A stretch of 64,000 bases of DNA from Streptomyces scabichelini. GTDB lineage: Bacteria; Actinomycetota; Actinomycetes; Streptomycetales; Streptomycetaceae. The notes under the pieces were generated by a model. That model had not been told where the DNA came from. It searched no databases and saw only the letters and a list, made by a program, of their open reading frames with translations. Location of the stretch: positions 1 through 64,000 of the forward strand of contig NZ_JAAKZY010000014.1 of NCBI RefSeq assembly GCF_011045015.1, read 5' to 3'. Positions 48,066-57,658 of this stretch are shown in pieces. The translations under genes were made by a program, and so were the position numbers. How positions within the stretch are numbered: position 1 is the first letter of the stretch; every line of letters begins with the position of its first letter.

Positions 48066-49394
48066 ATGCACGACTTACCCGACACCGCCGGACCCCGGAG
48101 CGTGGTCGTCATCGGCGGGGGACCGGGCGGTCTGGCGGCTGCCCGTGAACTGGAGCGTGCCGGGCACCGGGTGACCGTCCTGGAGGAGCAGGACACGGTG
48201 GCCGGGAAGTGCCAGAGCGTTCACGTCGACGGCCGGGCCTACGACCTCGGCGGCCATATATGCACCAGCCGGTATGCGCGGGTCGCGGAGTTGGTGACCG
48301 AGCTGGACGTGGAGACGGAACGCACCACCCGCTACCGCGTCCTCGACGTCGCCGCACGCACCCCGGGCCGCCAGTCCATGGCCTTCCTGCTCGACGGCGC
48401 CCTCCCGCGCTACCAGGCGCTGCGCGAGCGGGAGTTCCCGCGCATCGCCGAACCCGGGCTCGCCCACTCCGCGCGGGCGCTCGCCGCTCCCGTCACCGAG
48501 TGGCTCGCCCGGCACGGCCTTCAGTCCATGGCCGAGTCGTTCGGCACCGGATACACGGCGGCCGGATACGGCTATCTCGACGACGACGTGCCCGCGCTGT
48601 ACTTCGTGAAGTACGCGGAGATGACCGGGCTGTTGTCCTCCCACAGACCCGAACTGCTCGGGTACGCAGGCGATTTCACCGTCGTGGGCGGTTTCGCCTC
48701 GCTGTGGCGCCGGGTCGCCGACGAGCTGAAGGACGTACGGTGCGCCGTGCGCGTGGAGTCGGTCGAGCGGCACGCGGGCGGAGTGCGGGTCGCTACCGAC
48801 TCCGGCCCGGTGGAGGCGGACGACCTGGTGCTCGCCGTCGCCCTGGACCGGATCCTGCCGGTCCTGGACGCCACCGAGGAGGAGCGCGACCTCGCCGCGC
48901 GGATCCGCTGCAACGCCTACCACACCACCCTCGCCTCCGCGTCCGGCCTGCCGGAGAACGCCTTCTACTTCCTCGACCGCCACACCGCGACCCGCGAGGC
49001 GAGGGGCCACTGCGTCTCGTACCACCACCGTTACCCGGGCAGCGATGTGCGCACCTTCTACTCCTACGGCCGCCCCGAGGACGTCCCCGCGCTGCTGCGG
49101 GACGACGTCGCGGCGCTCGGGGGGCGGCTGCGGGAGGTGCATCTGCGGCGCCAGTGGGCGTTCATGCCGCACTTCGGCAGCGACGACCTCGCCGGCGGCG
49201 CCCTTGACCGCCTCGACGCGCTGCAGGGCCGGGCCCGCACCTACTACGTCGGCGGCCTGCCCGCCTTCGAACTCGTCGAGTGCGCCGTGGCCCACGCCCA
49301 GGACCTCGCCCGCCGGCATTTCCCGGCTGTGGACGGCGGGGCGACACTGCAGGAAGATCGTCCTGTCACGATCGAGGAGGAACAGCAGGCATGA
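48066..49394 (+). CDS. FAD-dependent amine-oxidase-like oxidoreductase
   Basis: A 442-residue flavoprotein with VVIGGGPGGLAAARELERAGHRVTVLEE at the start and a RAYDLGGHICTSRYARVAEL substrate-loop region, as in protoporphyrinogen-oxidase/amine-oxidase folds. The C-terminal FAD segment YYVGGLPAFELVECAVAHAQDLA is present. The substrate is unknown. The ATG at 48066 follows GAGGAG. Its stop overlaps the start of the next dehydrogenase (ATGA), so the two are coupled. In this operon it may oxidise an amino- or keto-inositol or a sugar-derived intermediate. Confidence 0.85.
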   Translation: MHDLPDTAGPRSVVVIGGGPGGLAAARELERAGHRVTVLEEQDTVAGKCQSVHVDGRAYDLGGHICTSRYARVAELVTELDVETERTTRYRVLDVAARTPGRQSMAFLLDGALPRYQALREREFPRIAEPGLAHSARALAAPVTEWLARHGLQSMAESFGTGYTAAGYGYLDDDVPALYFVKYAEMTGLLSSHRPELLGYAGDFTVVGGFASLWRRVADELKDVRCAVRVESVERHAGGVRVATDSGPVEADDLVLAVALDRILPVLDATEEERDLAARIRCNAYHTTLASASGLPENAFYFLDRHTATREARGHCVSYHHRYPGSDVRTFYSYGRPEDVPALLRDDVAALGGRLREVHLRRQWAFMPHFGSDDLAGGALDRLDALQGRARTYYVGGLPAFELVECAVAHAQDLARRHFPAVDGGATLQEDRPVTIEEEQQA

Positions 49395-50413
49395 GCGAAC
49401 CGGGCAGGGAACCACTGCGCATCGGCGTACTCGGGGCGGCACGGATCACCGAACGCGCGCTCGTCGACCCGGCCCGGGCCGGCGGCCATCGCCTGGTCGC
49501 GGTGGCCGCACGGGACCGCGGCCGGGCGGAGACCTTCGCCGCACAGCACGGCGTGGAGCGGGTGCACGACTCGTACGGTGACCTGCTCGCCGACCCCGAG
49601 GTCGAGGTCGTCTACAACCCGCTCGCCAACGGTCTGCACGGGCCGTGGAACCTCGCCGCCCTCGCCGCGGGCAAGCATGTCCTGACCGAGAAACCGTCGG
49701 CGAGCAACGCCGAGGAGGCCGCCGAGGTGCGGGAGGCGGCCGCGAAGGCGGGAACCGCCTTCATGGAGGGCTTCCACTACCTCTTCCACCCGGTCACGCG
49801 GCGCCTGCACGAGCTGCTGGGCAGCGGTGAACTCGGGGAGCTGCGACGGGTGGAGACCCTTGTCGCGATTCCCGCCCCGGACGACGCCGACCCGCGCTGG
49901 TCGCTGCCGCTCGCCGGCGGTGCCGTGATGGACCTGGGCTGCTACAGCCTGCACGCGGTGCGGATGCTGGCGCCGTGGGCGGGCGGTGCGCCCCGGCTGG
50001 TGTCCGCCCGCGGTGAGGAACGGGCCGGGGCACCCGGGGTCGACGAGTGGATGGACGCCGAGCTGGAGTTCCCCGGCGGCGCCACCGGGTCGGCCCGCTG
50101 CCACATGGCGTACGGCGAGCTGGAGATGAGCTGCCGGATCGTCGGCACCCGGGGCGAGGCTTTCGCACCGAACTTCGTGCTGCCGCACCAGGACGACCGG
50201 GTCGTGGTGCGCACGGGGGAGGGGGAGCGGGTGGAGCGCCTCGGCACCAGGTTGTCGTACACGTACCAGCTGGATGCCTTCGCCGCGCGCGTCCGCGGCG
50301 GGGCGGCGCTCCCGCTGGACGCGGACGACGCGCTGGCGACGATGACCCTGATCGACGAGTGCTACACGGCGGCGGGCTTCCGCCCGCGACCGCGTACGGC
50401 TCTCCCGGCCTGA
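49391..50413 (+). CDS. Gfo/Idh/MocA oxidoreductase of the GFOR/dihydrodiol type
   Basis: A 340-residue Rossmann dehydrogenase: IGVLGAARITERALVDPAR, LTEKPSASNAEEAAEV with catalytic Lys, FMEGFHYLFHPVTRRL, and VMDLGCYSLHAVRML, where Tyr stands where IolG has His (Asp-x3-Tyr). This pattern belongs to the glucose-fructose oxidoreductase and dihydrodiol dehydrogenase branch rather than IolG. The start lies in an ATGA overlap with the FAD gene and follows GGAGG. It completes the accessory operon, which ends in a strong terminator. Confidence 0.9.
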   Translation: MSEPGREPLRIGVLGAARITERALVDPARAGGHRLVAVAARDRGRAETFAAQHGVERVHDSYGDLLADPEVEVVYNPLANGLHGPWNLAALAAGKHVLTEKPSASNAEEAAEVREAAAKAGTAFMEGFHYLFHPVTRRLHELLGSGELGELRRVETLVAIPAPDDADPRWSLPLAGGAVMDLGCYSLHAVRMLAPWAGGAPRLVSARGEERAGAPGVDEWMDAELEFPGGATGSARCHMAYGELEMSCRIVGTRGEAFAPNFVLPHQDDRVVVRTGEGERVERLGTRLSYTYQLDAFAARVRGGAALPLDADDALATMTLIDECYTAAGFRPRPRTALPA

Positions 50414-50438
50414 CACCGCGTCAGCCGCGTCGAACGAC

Positions 50439-50475
50439 AGGCGTGGGCCGGGGATTGGCTCCCCGGCCCACGCCT
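50439..50475. terminator. Bidirectional terminator, perfect 16-bp stem
   Basis: AGGCGTGGGCCGGGGA (50439-50454) pairs perfectly with its complement at 50460-50475 around a 5-nt loop TTGGC. It lies between the convergent accessory operon and the iolG operon and should stop transcription from both sides. Confidence 0.85.
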
Positions 50476-50497
50476 TGACGTCCGGTATGGCGCCCTG

Positions 50498-51523
50498 TCA
50501 GCTCCGGTACAGCTCAGGGCGGTCGATCAGCTCCACCTCTCTTCGGCCGCCCTCGGTCAGTGCCGTCACGCCCGTCTCGCAGACCGCGGCGGCCGCGTAG
50601 CCGTCCCACACGCTCGGTCCTGTGACCTCGCCGCGGCGGGTGGCGTCGACCCAGGCCTGCACTTCACGGTCGTACGCGTCCTCGAAGCGCGCCACGAAGT
50701 CCGGGGCGATCGAACCGCCCCACTGCCCGGCCGAGTTGACGAGCATCCCGTGGGCGTCACCGATCCGTGCGGTGCCGTTCTCGCAGACCGCCTCCGCCTG
50801 AACCTGGTAGCCGAACCGGCAGTTGACGCTCATCTCGACGTCGACGACGGCGCCGCCATCGGTCTCGAAGATGACGAACTGCGGGTCCTGGAGGCCCTCG
50901 GGCGCGTTGGACGACGGCCTGGGCTTCATCACGGTGACCGCGGTGATCTCCTGGTCCAGGAGCCACCTGGTGATGTCCATCTCGTGCACGACGGCGTCGT
51001 TGATGAGCATCTCGCTGGTGAAGCCGGGCACCGGGAGGGTCGCGTTGCGGTGCCGGTGGTGCAGCATCAGCGGACGTCCCAGCCGGCCGCTGTCCAGCAG
51101 TTCCTTGAGCCGCATGTACTCGGCGTCGTAGCGCCGCATGAACCCGACCTGCACCCGCCGGTGGCCCAGCCTCTGCTCCGCCTCCATGATCCGCAGCGCG
51201 GAGGCCGCGTCCGGAGTGAGCGGCTTCTCGCACAGGACGGGCAGGTCGTGCCCGAAGGCCGTGAGCAGCGCCGCCTCGTGAGCGGGACCGGGGGAGGCGA
51301 TCAGCACGGCGTCCACGTCGTCCGCGGCCATGGCGGCGGCGGGGTCGGTGTACGCCGTGCAGCCGTCGATGCCGTCGGCGAGCAGCTTGGCCCGTTCGGC
51401 GTCGATGTCCACGACCGCGGTCACTCGGGCGCCGCTTGTCACCGCGTCGATACGACGCACATGGTCGGCCCCCATCCTGCCGGTGCCGACGACGGCCACG
51501 CCGAGCGTTCCGCGCTGGGTCAT
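50498..51523 (-). CDS. iolG: Inositol 2-dehydrogenase
   Basis: A 341-residue NAD-dependent dehydrogenase that oxidises myo-inositol to 2-keto-myo-inositol. Motifs: [25 protein letters not shown] with catalytic Lys (about residue 97), [15 protein letters not shown], and [16 protein letters not shown] with the Asp-x3-His of IolG (about 171 and 175). ATG at 51523 with AGGGGA upstream. It is the last gene of the importer operon, 17 bp after the IolE-like gene, which supports the inositol assignment of that importer. Confidence 0.92.
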   Translation of the reverse strand: MTQRGTLGVAVVGTGRMGADHVRRIDAVTSGARVTAVVDIDAERAKLLADGIDGCTAYTDPAAAMAADDVDAVLIASPGPAHEAALLTAFGHDLPVLCEKPLTPDAASALRIMEAEQRLGHRRVQVGFMRRYDAEYMRLKELLDSGRLGRPLMLHHRHRNATLPVPGFTSEMLINDAVVHEMDITRWLLDQEITAVTVMKPRPSSNAPEGLQDPQFVIFETDGGAVVDVEMSVNCRFGYQVQAEAVCENGTARIGDAHGMLVNSAGQWGGSIAPDFVARFEDAYDREVQAWVDATRRGEVTGPSVWDGYAAAAVCETGVTALTEGGRREVELIDRPELYRS

Positions 51524-51540
51524 GGGCTGATGTCCCCTTC

Positions 51541-52443
51541 TCAGGCGCCGCAGGAGCGGAGGAACTTCCGGGTGCGCGTGGCGATGGGCAGCGGCTTGTC
51601 CGGCGGGCAGGGGTACATGTCCTGCTCGACGATGGCGAACAGCTCGACGCCGAGGTTCTGCGCGGCGGCGAGCACCGGCTCCAACTCCGGTACTCCGGAC
51701 GGGGGTTCGCACATCACACCGCGCTGGACGGCGGGACCGAACGGGACCTCGTTCTTGACGACGTCGGCGAGGATCTCCGGGTCGACCTGCTTGAGGTGGA
51801 GGTAGCCGATGCGCTCGCCGTAGGTCTCGATCAGCTTGACGTTGTCGCCCCCGCAGTAGGCGTAGTGGCCGGTGTCCAGACAGAGGTTGACCAGTCCGCT
51901 GTCGGTGGAGTCGAGGAAGCGCTCGACGTGCGTCTCGGTGTCGATGTGGGTGTCGGCGTGCGGGTGCACGACGATGTCGAGGCCGAAGTTCTCCTTCACC
52001 TCGTGTCCGAGGCGCTCCATGCCCTTGGTCAGATAGGCCCACTGACGCACCGTCAGCTCGGGTGGCTCGATCAGCTCGGCGGTCTTGTCGTCCCGCCAGA
52101 AGGACGGGATGACCACCAGGTGCTTGGCGCCCATGGCCCGGGTCAGCTCGGCGACCTGGCTGACGTGCTCCCAGGTGGACTCCCAGACGTCGGGGCCGCG
52201 GTGCAGCGCGGTGAAGACCGTGCCGGCCGACACCGTAAGACCGCGCCTGTCCACCTCGTCGGTGAGCCTGGCCGGATCGGTCGGCAGATAGCCGTACGGG
52301 CCGAGTTCGATCCAGGAGTAACCGGCCTCGGAGACCTCGTCCAGGAAGCGTTCCCAGGGCACCTGCTGGGGGTCGTCGGGGAACCACACGCCCCAGGAGT
52401 CGGGAGCCGAACCGACGCGGATACGGTCCAGAGCGTTCGTCAC
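51541..52443 (-). CDS. Xylose-isomerase-like TIM barrel, probable inosose dehydratase (IolE-like)
   Basis: A 300-residue sugar phosphate isomerase/epimerase-fold protein: [65 protein letters not shown] with metal-ligand His residues, [15 protein letters not shown] and a late EQDMYP. The pathway needs a dehydratase to turn inosose into a diketone, and no other candidate is in the window, so an IolE role is likely; an IolI/IolH-like isomerase role cannot be excluded. GTG start in a GTGA overlap with the ATPase gene. Confidence 0.75.
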   Translation of the reverse strand: MTNALDRIRVGSAPDSWGVWFPDDPQQVPWERFLDEVSEAGYSWIELGPYGYLPTDPARLTDEVDRRGLTVSAGTVFTALHRGPDVWESTWEHVSQVAELTRAMGAKHLVVIPSFWRDDKTAELIEPPELTVRQWAYLTKGMERLGHEVKENFGLDIVVHPHADTHIDTETHVERFLDSTDSGLVNLCLDTGHYAYCGGDNVKLIETYGERIGYLHLKQVDPEILADVVKNEVPFGPAVQRGVMCEPPSGVPELEPVLAAAQNLGVELFAIVEQDMYPCPPDKPLPIATRTRKFLRSCGA

Positions 52444-53351
52444 GGGGCAGTCCCTTCGGAAGCCACGACAGGGGCTTTGAGGTCGTCCTTTTCGGGGAGT
52501 TTCTCGACGTCGACGCCGCGGACCTGCGCCAACTCGTGCTTGAGTGCGGCCAGTTCGGCGCCTCCGGCCATGTGGTTGGTGAGTTCTTCGAGGCTGACCT
52601 GGTCGCGGGAGGCGGAGAGTTCCATGGTGCCCAGGCGCAGGACGCTGAAGTGGTCGCCGACCATGTAGGCGTGGTGGGGGTTGTGGGTGATGAAGATGAC
52701 GCCGAGGCCGCGGTCGCGGGCGGCGGCGATGTACTTGAGCACGACGCCGGACTGCTTGACGCCGAGGGCGGCGGTGGGCTCGTCCAGGATGAGGACGCGG
52801 GCGCCGAAGTAGACGGCGCGGGCGATGGCCACCGACTGGCGCTGGCCGCCCGACAGGGTGCCCAGGGGCTGTTCGAGGTCGTCGAGGACGATGCCCATGG
52901 CGCGCAGTTCCTCGTCCGCGGTCTTCTTCATGCGGTTGATGTCGAGGCGGCGGATCGGCCAGGGGCCCTTGGTCATCTCGGAGCCGAGGAAGAAGTTGCG
53001 CCACACCGGCATCAGCGGGACGGTCGCCAGGTCCTGGTAGACCGTGGCGATACCGGCGTCCAGGGCCTCGCGGGGAGTGGAGAAGCGCACCGCCTGGCCG
53101 TCGACGAGGAACTCGCCCTCGCTGTGCTGGTGCAGGCCGGAGATGATTTTGATGAGCGTGGACTTGCCGGCGCCGTTGTCGCCCAGCACGCAGGTGACCT
53201 TGCCGGGGTGGACTTCGAGGTCGACGCCGTGCAGGGCGCGGATGTTGCCGTACGACTTGCCGGCGCCGCGCAGCGCGACGATCGGCTTGCCGTCCTTGGG
53301 GACGGCATCCTTGACGAGGGCCTCGTCGGGCGAGGATCCGTTGGTTGTCAT
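52440..53351 (-). CDS. Single-domain ATPase of a CUT2 sugar importer
   Basis: A 303-residue ABC ATPase: Walker [12 protein letters not shown]-loop [11 protein letters not shown], signature LSGGQ, Walker [12 protein letters not shown] and the H-loop ITHNPHHAY. The sequence is of the single-domain FrcA type rather than the two-domain RbsA type. It powers an importer for inositol or a similar pentose/cyclitol, given IolG and IolE-like genes downstream. ATG at 53351 with GGAGGTGAA at slightly long spacing; the frame beyond it is shadow. Confidence 0.93.
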   Translation of the reverse strand: MTTNGSSPDEALVKDAVPKDGKPIVALRGAGKSYGNIRALHGVDLEVHPGKVTCVLGDNGAGKSTLIKIISGLHQHSEGEFLVDGQAVRFSTPREALDAGIATVYQDLATVPLMPVWRNFFLGSEMTKGPWPIRRLDINRMKKTADEELRAMGIVLDDLEQPLGTLSGGQRQSVAIARAVYFGARVLILDEPTAALGVKQSGVVLKYIAAARDRGLGVIFITHNPHHAYMVGDHFSVLRLGTMELSASRDQVSLEELTNHMAGGAELAALKHELAQVRGVDVEKLPEKDDLKAPVVASEGTAP

Positions 53352-53359
53352 GAGATGGT

Positions 53360-54442
53360 TCACCTCCGGGTCGCCGCGTTGCGGACCCACAGATTGACGA
53401 GGGTGGCGCCGAGCAGCATCACGCCGAGGAAGGCCATGAACCAGTCGGGGTTCCAGTTGGCGTAGACGATGCCCTGCTGCACCATGCCGAACATGAAGGC
53501 GCCGAAGACCGGGCCGATCGCGGAACCGTAGCCGCCGGTGAGCAGGCAGCCGCCGATCACCGCGGCGGCGATGTAGATCAGCTCCTGGCCGACGCCCTCG
53601 CCGGACTGCACGGTGTTGAAGGCGAACAGCTGGTGCATACCGACGAACCAGGCACCGAAGCCCACGCCCATGAACAGCGTGATCTTGGTGAAGGTCACCG
53701 GCACGCCGACCGCGCGGGCGCTGTGCTTGTTGCCGCCGACCGCGAAGATCCAGTTGCCGTACTTGGTGCGCAGCAGCAGCCACGTCGCCAGCGCCGCGAA
53801 GACCAGCCAGTACACGATGGTGATCTTCAGCTGGACGTCACCGACGGTGAAGGACGAGGAGAAGACCGCCTTCGCCTGCTCGAAGCCGTCCATGTCGCTG
53901 ATGTCGTTGGTCGCGACGTTGCCGGTGACCAGCTTGGTGACCGCCAGGTTCACGCCCTGCAGGATCAGGAAGGTGCCCAGGGTGACCAGGAAGCTGGGCA
54001 GCCCGGTGCGCATGATCATCCAGCCGTTGAACGCGCCGACCGCGAGGGACACCACGAGGGCGGCGAACACGCCCACCCAGACGTTCATCGTCAGTTGGTA
54101 GCTGACCATGCTCGCGGTCAGTGCCGAGGTGAGCACGGCGACGCCGGACGACAGGTCGAACTCTCCGCCGATCATCAGCAGGGCCACGGGCAGGGCCATG
54201 ATGCCGATCGTCGACGACTGATACAGGATCGTGGCCATCGAACTGGCCTCGCGGACCGGCGGCGCCGCGACCAGGAAGAAGACGAACACCGCGACGGCCC
54301 CGAGGAAGACGCCGACCTCGGGCCGGGCCAGCAGCCTCAGCCACAGGGGGCGCTGCGCGGTCCGGCCGTCGGTCTCCTTCTTGGGGCCGGAGGCCGGCGG
54401 TGCGGTCACCGCCGGCGCAGCCTGCTGGGTCATAGGGATCAC
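53360..54442 (-). CDS. CUT2 sugar importer permease
   Basis: A 360-residue inner-membrane permease of the RbsC/FrcC family with eight to ten membrane segments. The [19 protein letters not shown] segment, [18 protein letters not shown] (the family's GGIDLSVG variant), [24 protein letters not shown] and [21 protein letters not shown] are characteristic. A GTG at 54442 overlaps the stop of the binding protein (GTGA) and gives coupling; an ATG three codons later is an alternative. It pairs with the ATPase for inositol uptake. Confidence 0.92.
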   Translation of the reverse strand: MIPMTQQAAPAVTAPPASGPKKETDGRTAQRPLWLRLLARPEVGVFLGAVAVFVFFLVAAPPVREASSMATILYQSSTIGIMALPVALLMIGGEFDLSSGVAVLTSALTASMVSYQLTMNVWVGVFAALVVSLAVGAFNGWMIMRTGLPSFLVTLGTFLILQGVNLAVTKLVTGNVATNDISDMDGFEQAKAVFSSSFTVGDVQLKITIVYWLVFAALATWLLLRTKYGNWIFAVGGNKHSARAVGVPVTFTKITLFMGVGFGAWFVGMHQLFAFNTVQSGEGVGQELIYIAAAVIGGCLLTGGYGSAIGPVFGAFMFGMVQQGIVYANWNPDWFMAFLGVMLLGATLVNLWVRNAATRR

Positions 54443-55461
54443 CGGGTTCCCTTCGCGGCGAACTTGGCGACGGTCTCGACGTTGGACTTGTCGACGAAGG
54501 CCGGGCCGGTCAGCACGGGCTGCTCACCGCCGCCGGGGAAGTTGCCGTTGTTCTTGTAGAGCCACATGGTGTCGATCGCGAGGTAGCCCTGGAGGTAGGG
54601 CTGCTGGTCGACGGCGAACTCGATGTCGCCCTTCTCGATGGCGCCGGTCAGGTCCTTGTTGAGGTCGAAGGTGGCGACCTTGGCCTCGCTGCCCGCGTCG
54701 GCCACGGACTGCACCGCGGTCAGCGCGTACGGGGCGCCGAGAGTGACCACCTCGTCGATGGAGGTGTCCTGCTTGAGCTTGGCGGTGATGGTCGACTTCA
54801 CGGACGGCATGTCGGTGCCGTTGACGTAGAGGTTCTGCGTCTTGCCCTCGAAGGTCTTCTTCACGCCCGCGCAGCGCGCCTCGAGGCCGACGTGGCCCTG
54901 TTCCTGGACCACGCAGACGGCGTTCTTGGCACCGGTCTCGTTGAGCTTGTTGCCGAGGGCTTCGCCGGCGACGCCCTCGTCCTGGCCGAAGTACGACAGC
55001 AGGCCCAGGTCCTTCCAGTTGTCCACGCCGGAGTTGAGGCCGACCACCGGTATGCCGGCCTTCGTCGCCTTGGCCACCACGTCCTTCATGGCGTCCGGCT
55101 TGGCCAGGGTGACCGCGATGCCGTCGACCTTCTGGTCGATCGCGTTCTGCACGAGGCCCGCCTGCTCGGCCGCATTGGGATTGCTGGAGTAGATGAGCTT
55201 GACGTTGTCCTTGGCGGCGGCGGCCTCGGCACCCTTGCGGACGATGTCCCAGAAGGTGTCGCCGGGGGCCTGGTGGGTGACCAGCGCGACGGTCATGCGG
55301 GGAGTGCTGGCCTTGCCCGCGGCGATGTTCTCGCCGCTCTCCTCGGCTTCCTTGCCTCCGGAGCTGCTGGAGCAACCGGTGGCGATCATCAGCGCGGTCG
55401 CGGCGGCAGCGGCCACGAGGACGGGGAATCTACGGGAGCGGGGGCGAGACGTACGGTCCAT
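54439..55461 (-). CDS. Periplasmic-type binding lipoprotein of the CUT2 importer
   Basis: A 340-residue solute-binding protein with a lipoprotein leader (RRFPVLVAAAAATALMIATGC, lipobox ATGC) and a ribose-binding-type two-domain fold: MTVALVTHQAPGDTFWDIVRKGAEAAA, LVQNAIDQKVDGIAVTLAKPDAM and TFDLNKDLTGAIEKGDIEFAVDQQPYLQGYLA. The operon suggests inositol as ligand. ATG with AGGTGCCGGAAAG upstream. First gene of the minus-strand five-gene importer-iolE-iolG operon, divergent from iolC. Confidence 0.92.
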   Translation of the reverse strand: MDRTSRPRSRRFPVLVAAAAATALMIATGCSSSSGGKEAEESGENIAAGKASTPRMTVALVTHQAPGDTFWDIVRKGAEAAAAKDNVKLIYSSNPNAAEQAGLVQNAIDQKVDGIAVTLAKPDAMKDVVAKATKAGIPVVGLNSGVDNWKDLGLLSYFGQDEGVAGEALGNKLNETGAKNAVCVVQEQGHVGLEARCAGVKKTFEGKTQNLYVNGTDMPSVKSTITAKLKQDTSIDEVVTLGAPYALTAVQSVADAGSEAKVATFDLNKDLTGAIEKGDIEFAVDQQPYLQGYLAIDTMWLYKNNGNFPGGGEQPVLTGPAFVDKSNVETVAKFAAKGTR

Positions 55462-55630
55462 CTTTCCGGCACCTCACTGTGCTGCGGGGAAAAGGGGAGT
55501 GGGCGGGGAGACGGGCCGGGCGTAAGCCCGCACCCTGGGAGCCCGTTGCGTAAACATACGCCGGGCCACGTGCCGAGGAACTCTCGGCTGCACTTGTATG
55601 GGACGGGATGAAAGTCCCTGGCAGGCTCCG

Positions 55631-55694
55631 TGTCAATACTTTGTTAAGACATCATTTCACGATCACGTGCGAATGTAAGTACAAACTATTGACA
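55631..55694. promoter_or_regulatory. Mirror-image promoter elements of the inositol operons
   Basis: ACAAACTATTGACA at 55681-55694 on the plus strand is matched by ACAAAGTATTGACA read on the minus strand at 55644-55631 (13 of 14 identical). Each contains the TTGACA -35 box of its own operon (55689-55694 for iolC, with TTACAC 17 bp on; 55636-55631 for the importer). Operator overlap with both -35 boxes suggests one repressor, perhaps the GntR protein, shuts both. TTGT-TAAG-ACAT at 55641-55652 lies within it. Confidence 0.65.
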
Positions 55695-55750
55695 GGGCTC
55701 CGTCGCGCGACTTACACCTGAGAGCATCCACACCACGAGGAGCGACGCGC

Positions 55751-56701
55751 ATGACCGAGTCCTTCGACCTGATCACCATGGGCCGCATCGGCGTCGACCT
55801 CTACCCCCTCCAGACCGGAGTCCCCCTGGCGCGCGTCGACACCTTCGGGAAGTTCCTCGGCGGCTCCGCGGCGAACGTCGCGGTGGCCGCCGCGCGCCTG
55901 GGCCGGTCCACCGCGGTCATCACCCGCACCGGGAACGATCCCTTCGGCGCGTATCTGCACCAGGCCCTGGGGGAGTTCGGGGTCGACGACCGCTGGGTCA
56001 CCCCGGTCGACGCCCACCCGACCCCCATCACTTTTTGCGAGATCTTTCCCCCCGACGACTTCCCGCTGTACTTCTACCGGCAGCCCAAGGCGCCCGATCT
56101 GGAGATCCACACCGAGGAGCTCGACTTCTTCGCCATCCGAGCGGCCCGCATCTTCTGGATCACCGGGACCGGTCTGAGCGAGGAGCCCAGCCGCTCGGCC
56201 ACGCTCGCCGCCCTCAAGGCGCGCGACAAGTCGGGCATCACCGTCTTCGACCTCGACTGGCGGCCCATGTTCTGGAAGAACCCCGACGAGGCCCGCCCGT
56301 ACTACGCCGAAGCCCTGCGCCACGTCACGGTCGCCGTCGGCAACCTCGACGAGTGCGAGGTCGCCACCGGCGTGCGCGAACCGCATGCCTGCGCCCGGGC
56401 GCTGCTCGACGCGGGCGTGGAACTCGCCGTGGTCAAGCAGGGCCCCAAGGGCGTCCTCGCCGTCCACCGCGACGGCACGACCGCCGAGGTGCCACCCGTG
56501 CCCGTGGAGGTGGTCAACGGCCTCGGCGCGGGCGACGCCTTCGGCGGTTCCCTCTGCCACGGGCTGCTCGCCGGCTGGGAACTGGACAAGACCATGCGGT
56601 ACGCCAACGCGGCCGGAGCCATCGTCGCCTCCCGCCTCGCCTGTTCCTCCGCGATGCCCACCGCCGCCGAGGTCGACGATCTCGTCGCCTCCCGAGGCTG
56701 A
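55751..56701 (+). CDS. iolC: 5-dehydro-2-deoxygluconokinase
   Basis: A 316-residue PfkB-family kinase of inositol catabolism that phosphorylates 2-deoxy-5-keto-D-gluconate. Motifs: LITMGRIGVDLYPLQ typical of IolC, GGSAANVAVAAARLG, ITVFDLDWRPMFWK, AVGNLDECEVATG and the ATP/catalytic motif NGLGAGDAFGGSLCHG (about residues 256-271). ATG start with ACGAGGAGCGACG upstream. First gene of the plus-strand iol operon; transcription probably starts about 27 nt upstream, from the TTGACA promoter. Confidence 0.95.
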   Translation: MTESFDLITMGRIGVDLYPLQTGVPLARVDTFGKFLGGSAANVAVAAARLGRSTAVITRTGNDPFGAYLHQALGEFGVDDRWVTPVDAHPTPITFCEIFPPDDFPLYFYRQPKAPDLEIHTEELDFFAIRAARIFWITGTGLSEEPSRSATLAALKARDKSGITVFDLDWRPMFWKNPDEARPYYAEALRHVTVAVGNLDECEVATGVREPHACARALLDAGVELAVVKQGPKGVLAVHRDGTTAEVPPVPVEVVNGLGAGDAFGGSLCHGLLAGWELDKTMRYANAAGAIVASRLACSSAMPTAAEVDDLVASRG

Positions 56702-56730
56702 CCCCGACGCCCCCTGAACGGAGCCAACCC

Positions 56731-57609
56731 TTGAGCCTCACCATCCCCGACCTCGTCAGGGTGCGCGCCCGGCACCCGGAGGCCATCGCCGAAGCGGCCG
56801 CCCGCCGTTCCCGTCGCCCGCTCATCGGCGACAGCGGACGCCTCATGATCGTGGCCGCCGACCACCCGGCACGCGGCGCGCTCGGTGTCGGCGACCGCCG
56901 TATGGCCATGGCCAACCGAGCCGACCTGCTGGAACGCCTGTGCATCGCACTGTCCAGGCCCGGCGTGGACGGGGTGCTCGCCACCGCCGACATCCTGGAC
57001 GACCTGCTTCTCCTCGGCGCCCTGGAGAACAAGGTCGTCATGGGCTCGATGAACCGCGGCGGGCTCGCCGGGGCGTCCTTCGAGATGGACGACCGCTTCA
57101 CCGGACACCGCGCCGAGGACATCGCCCGGCTGAACTTCGACGCGGGCAAGCTCCTGGTGCGCATCGACTACGACGACCCCGGATCGCTGACCACCCTGGA
57201 GTCCACCGCCCGCGCCATCGACGCCATGGCCGAGCGCCGGCTCCCGATCTTCGTCGAGCCGTTCATCTCCCGCCGCGTCGAGGGCACGGTGCGCAACGAC
57301 CTGTCCGCCGAGGCCGTCACCCGCTCCATAGCCATCGCCTCCGGCCTCGGCGGCACCTCCGCCTACACCTGGCTGAAGCTGCCGGTCACCCGCGACCCGG
57401 ACGACATGGCCGCGGCCCTGGAGACCTCGACCCTGCCCGCTGTACTGCTGGGCGGCGAGGTCGGCAAAGACCAGGAGGGCGCGTACGAGAAGTGGCGCAA
57501 GGCGCTGCGGCTGCCCACCGTGCAGGGCCTGGTCGTCGGCCGCTCCCTGCTCTACCCCGCCGAGGGCAGCGTCGAGACCGCCGTGGACACGGCCGTGGGC
57601 CTGCTGTGA
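56731..57609 (+). CDS. Cgl0159-type aldolase (IolJ-like)
   Basis: A 292-residue (beta/alpha)8 protein of the Cgl0159/deoxyribose-phosphate-aldolase-like family. Features: LMIVAADHPARGALGV, VDGVLATADILDDLLLLGAL, VMGSMNRGGLAGASFEMDD, LLVRIDYDDPGS, PIFVEPFISRR and AVLLGGEVGKDQEGAYEKW. It probably replaces IolJ in splitting 5-keto-2-deoxy-6-phosphogluconate into dihydroxyacetone phosphate and malonate semialdehyde. The TTG at 56731 is the only start near GGAG that gives the full N-terminus; longer frames are shadow. It lies 29 bp after iolC. Confidence 0.88.
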   Translation: MSLTIPDLVRVRARHPEAIAEAAARRSRRPLIGDSGRLMIVAADHPARGALGVGDRRMAMANRADLLERLCIALSRPGVDGVLATADILDDLLLLGALENKVVMGSMNRGGLAGASFEMDDRFTGHRAEDIARLNFDAGKLLVRIDYDDPGSLTTLESTARAIDAMAERRLPIFVEPFISRRVEGTVRNDLSAEAVTRSIAIASGLGGTSAYTWLKLPVTRDPDDMAAALETSTLPAVLLGGEVGKDQEGAYEKWRKALRLPTVQGLVVGRSLLYPAEGSVETAVDTAVGLL

Positions 57610-57658
57610 GCGGGGCCGTGAGGATCCACGCGATGACCGGACCGGGAGGAGCCGAGCG

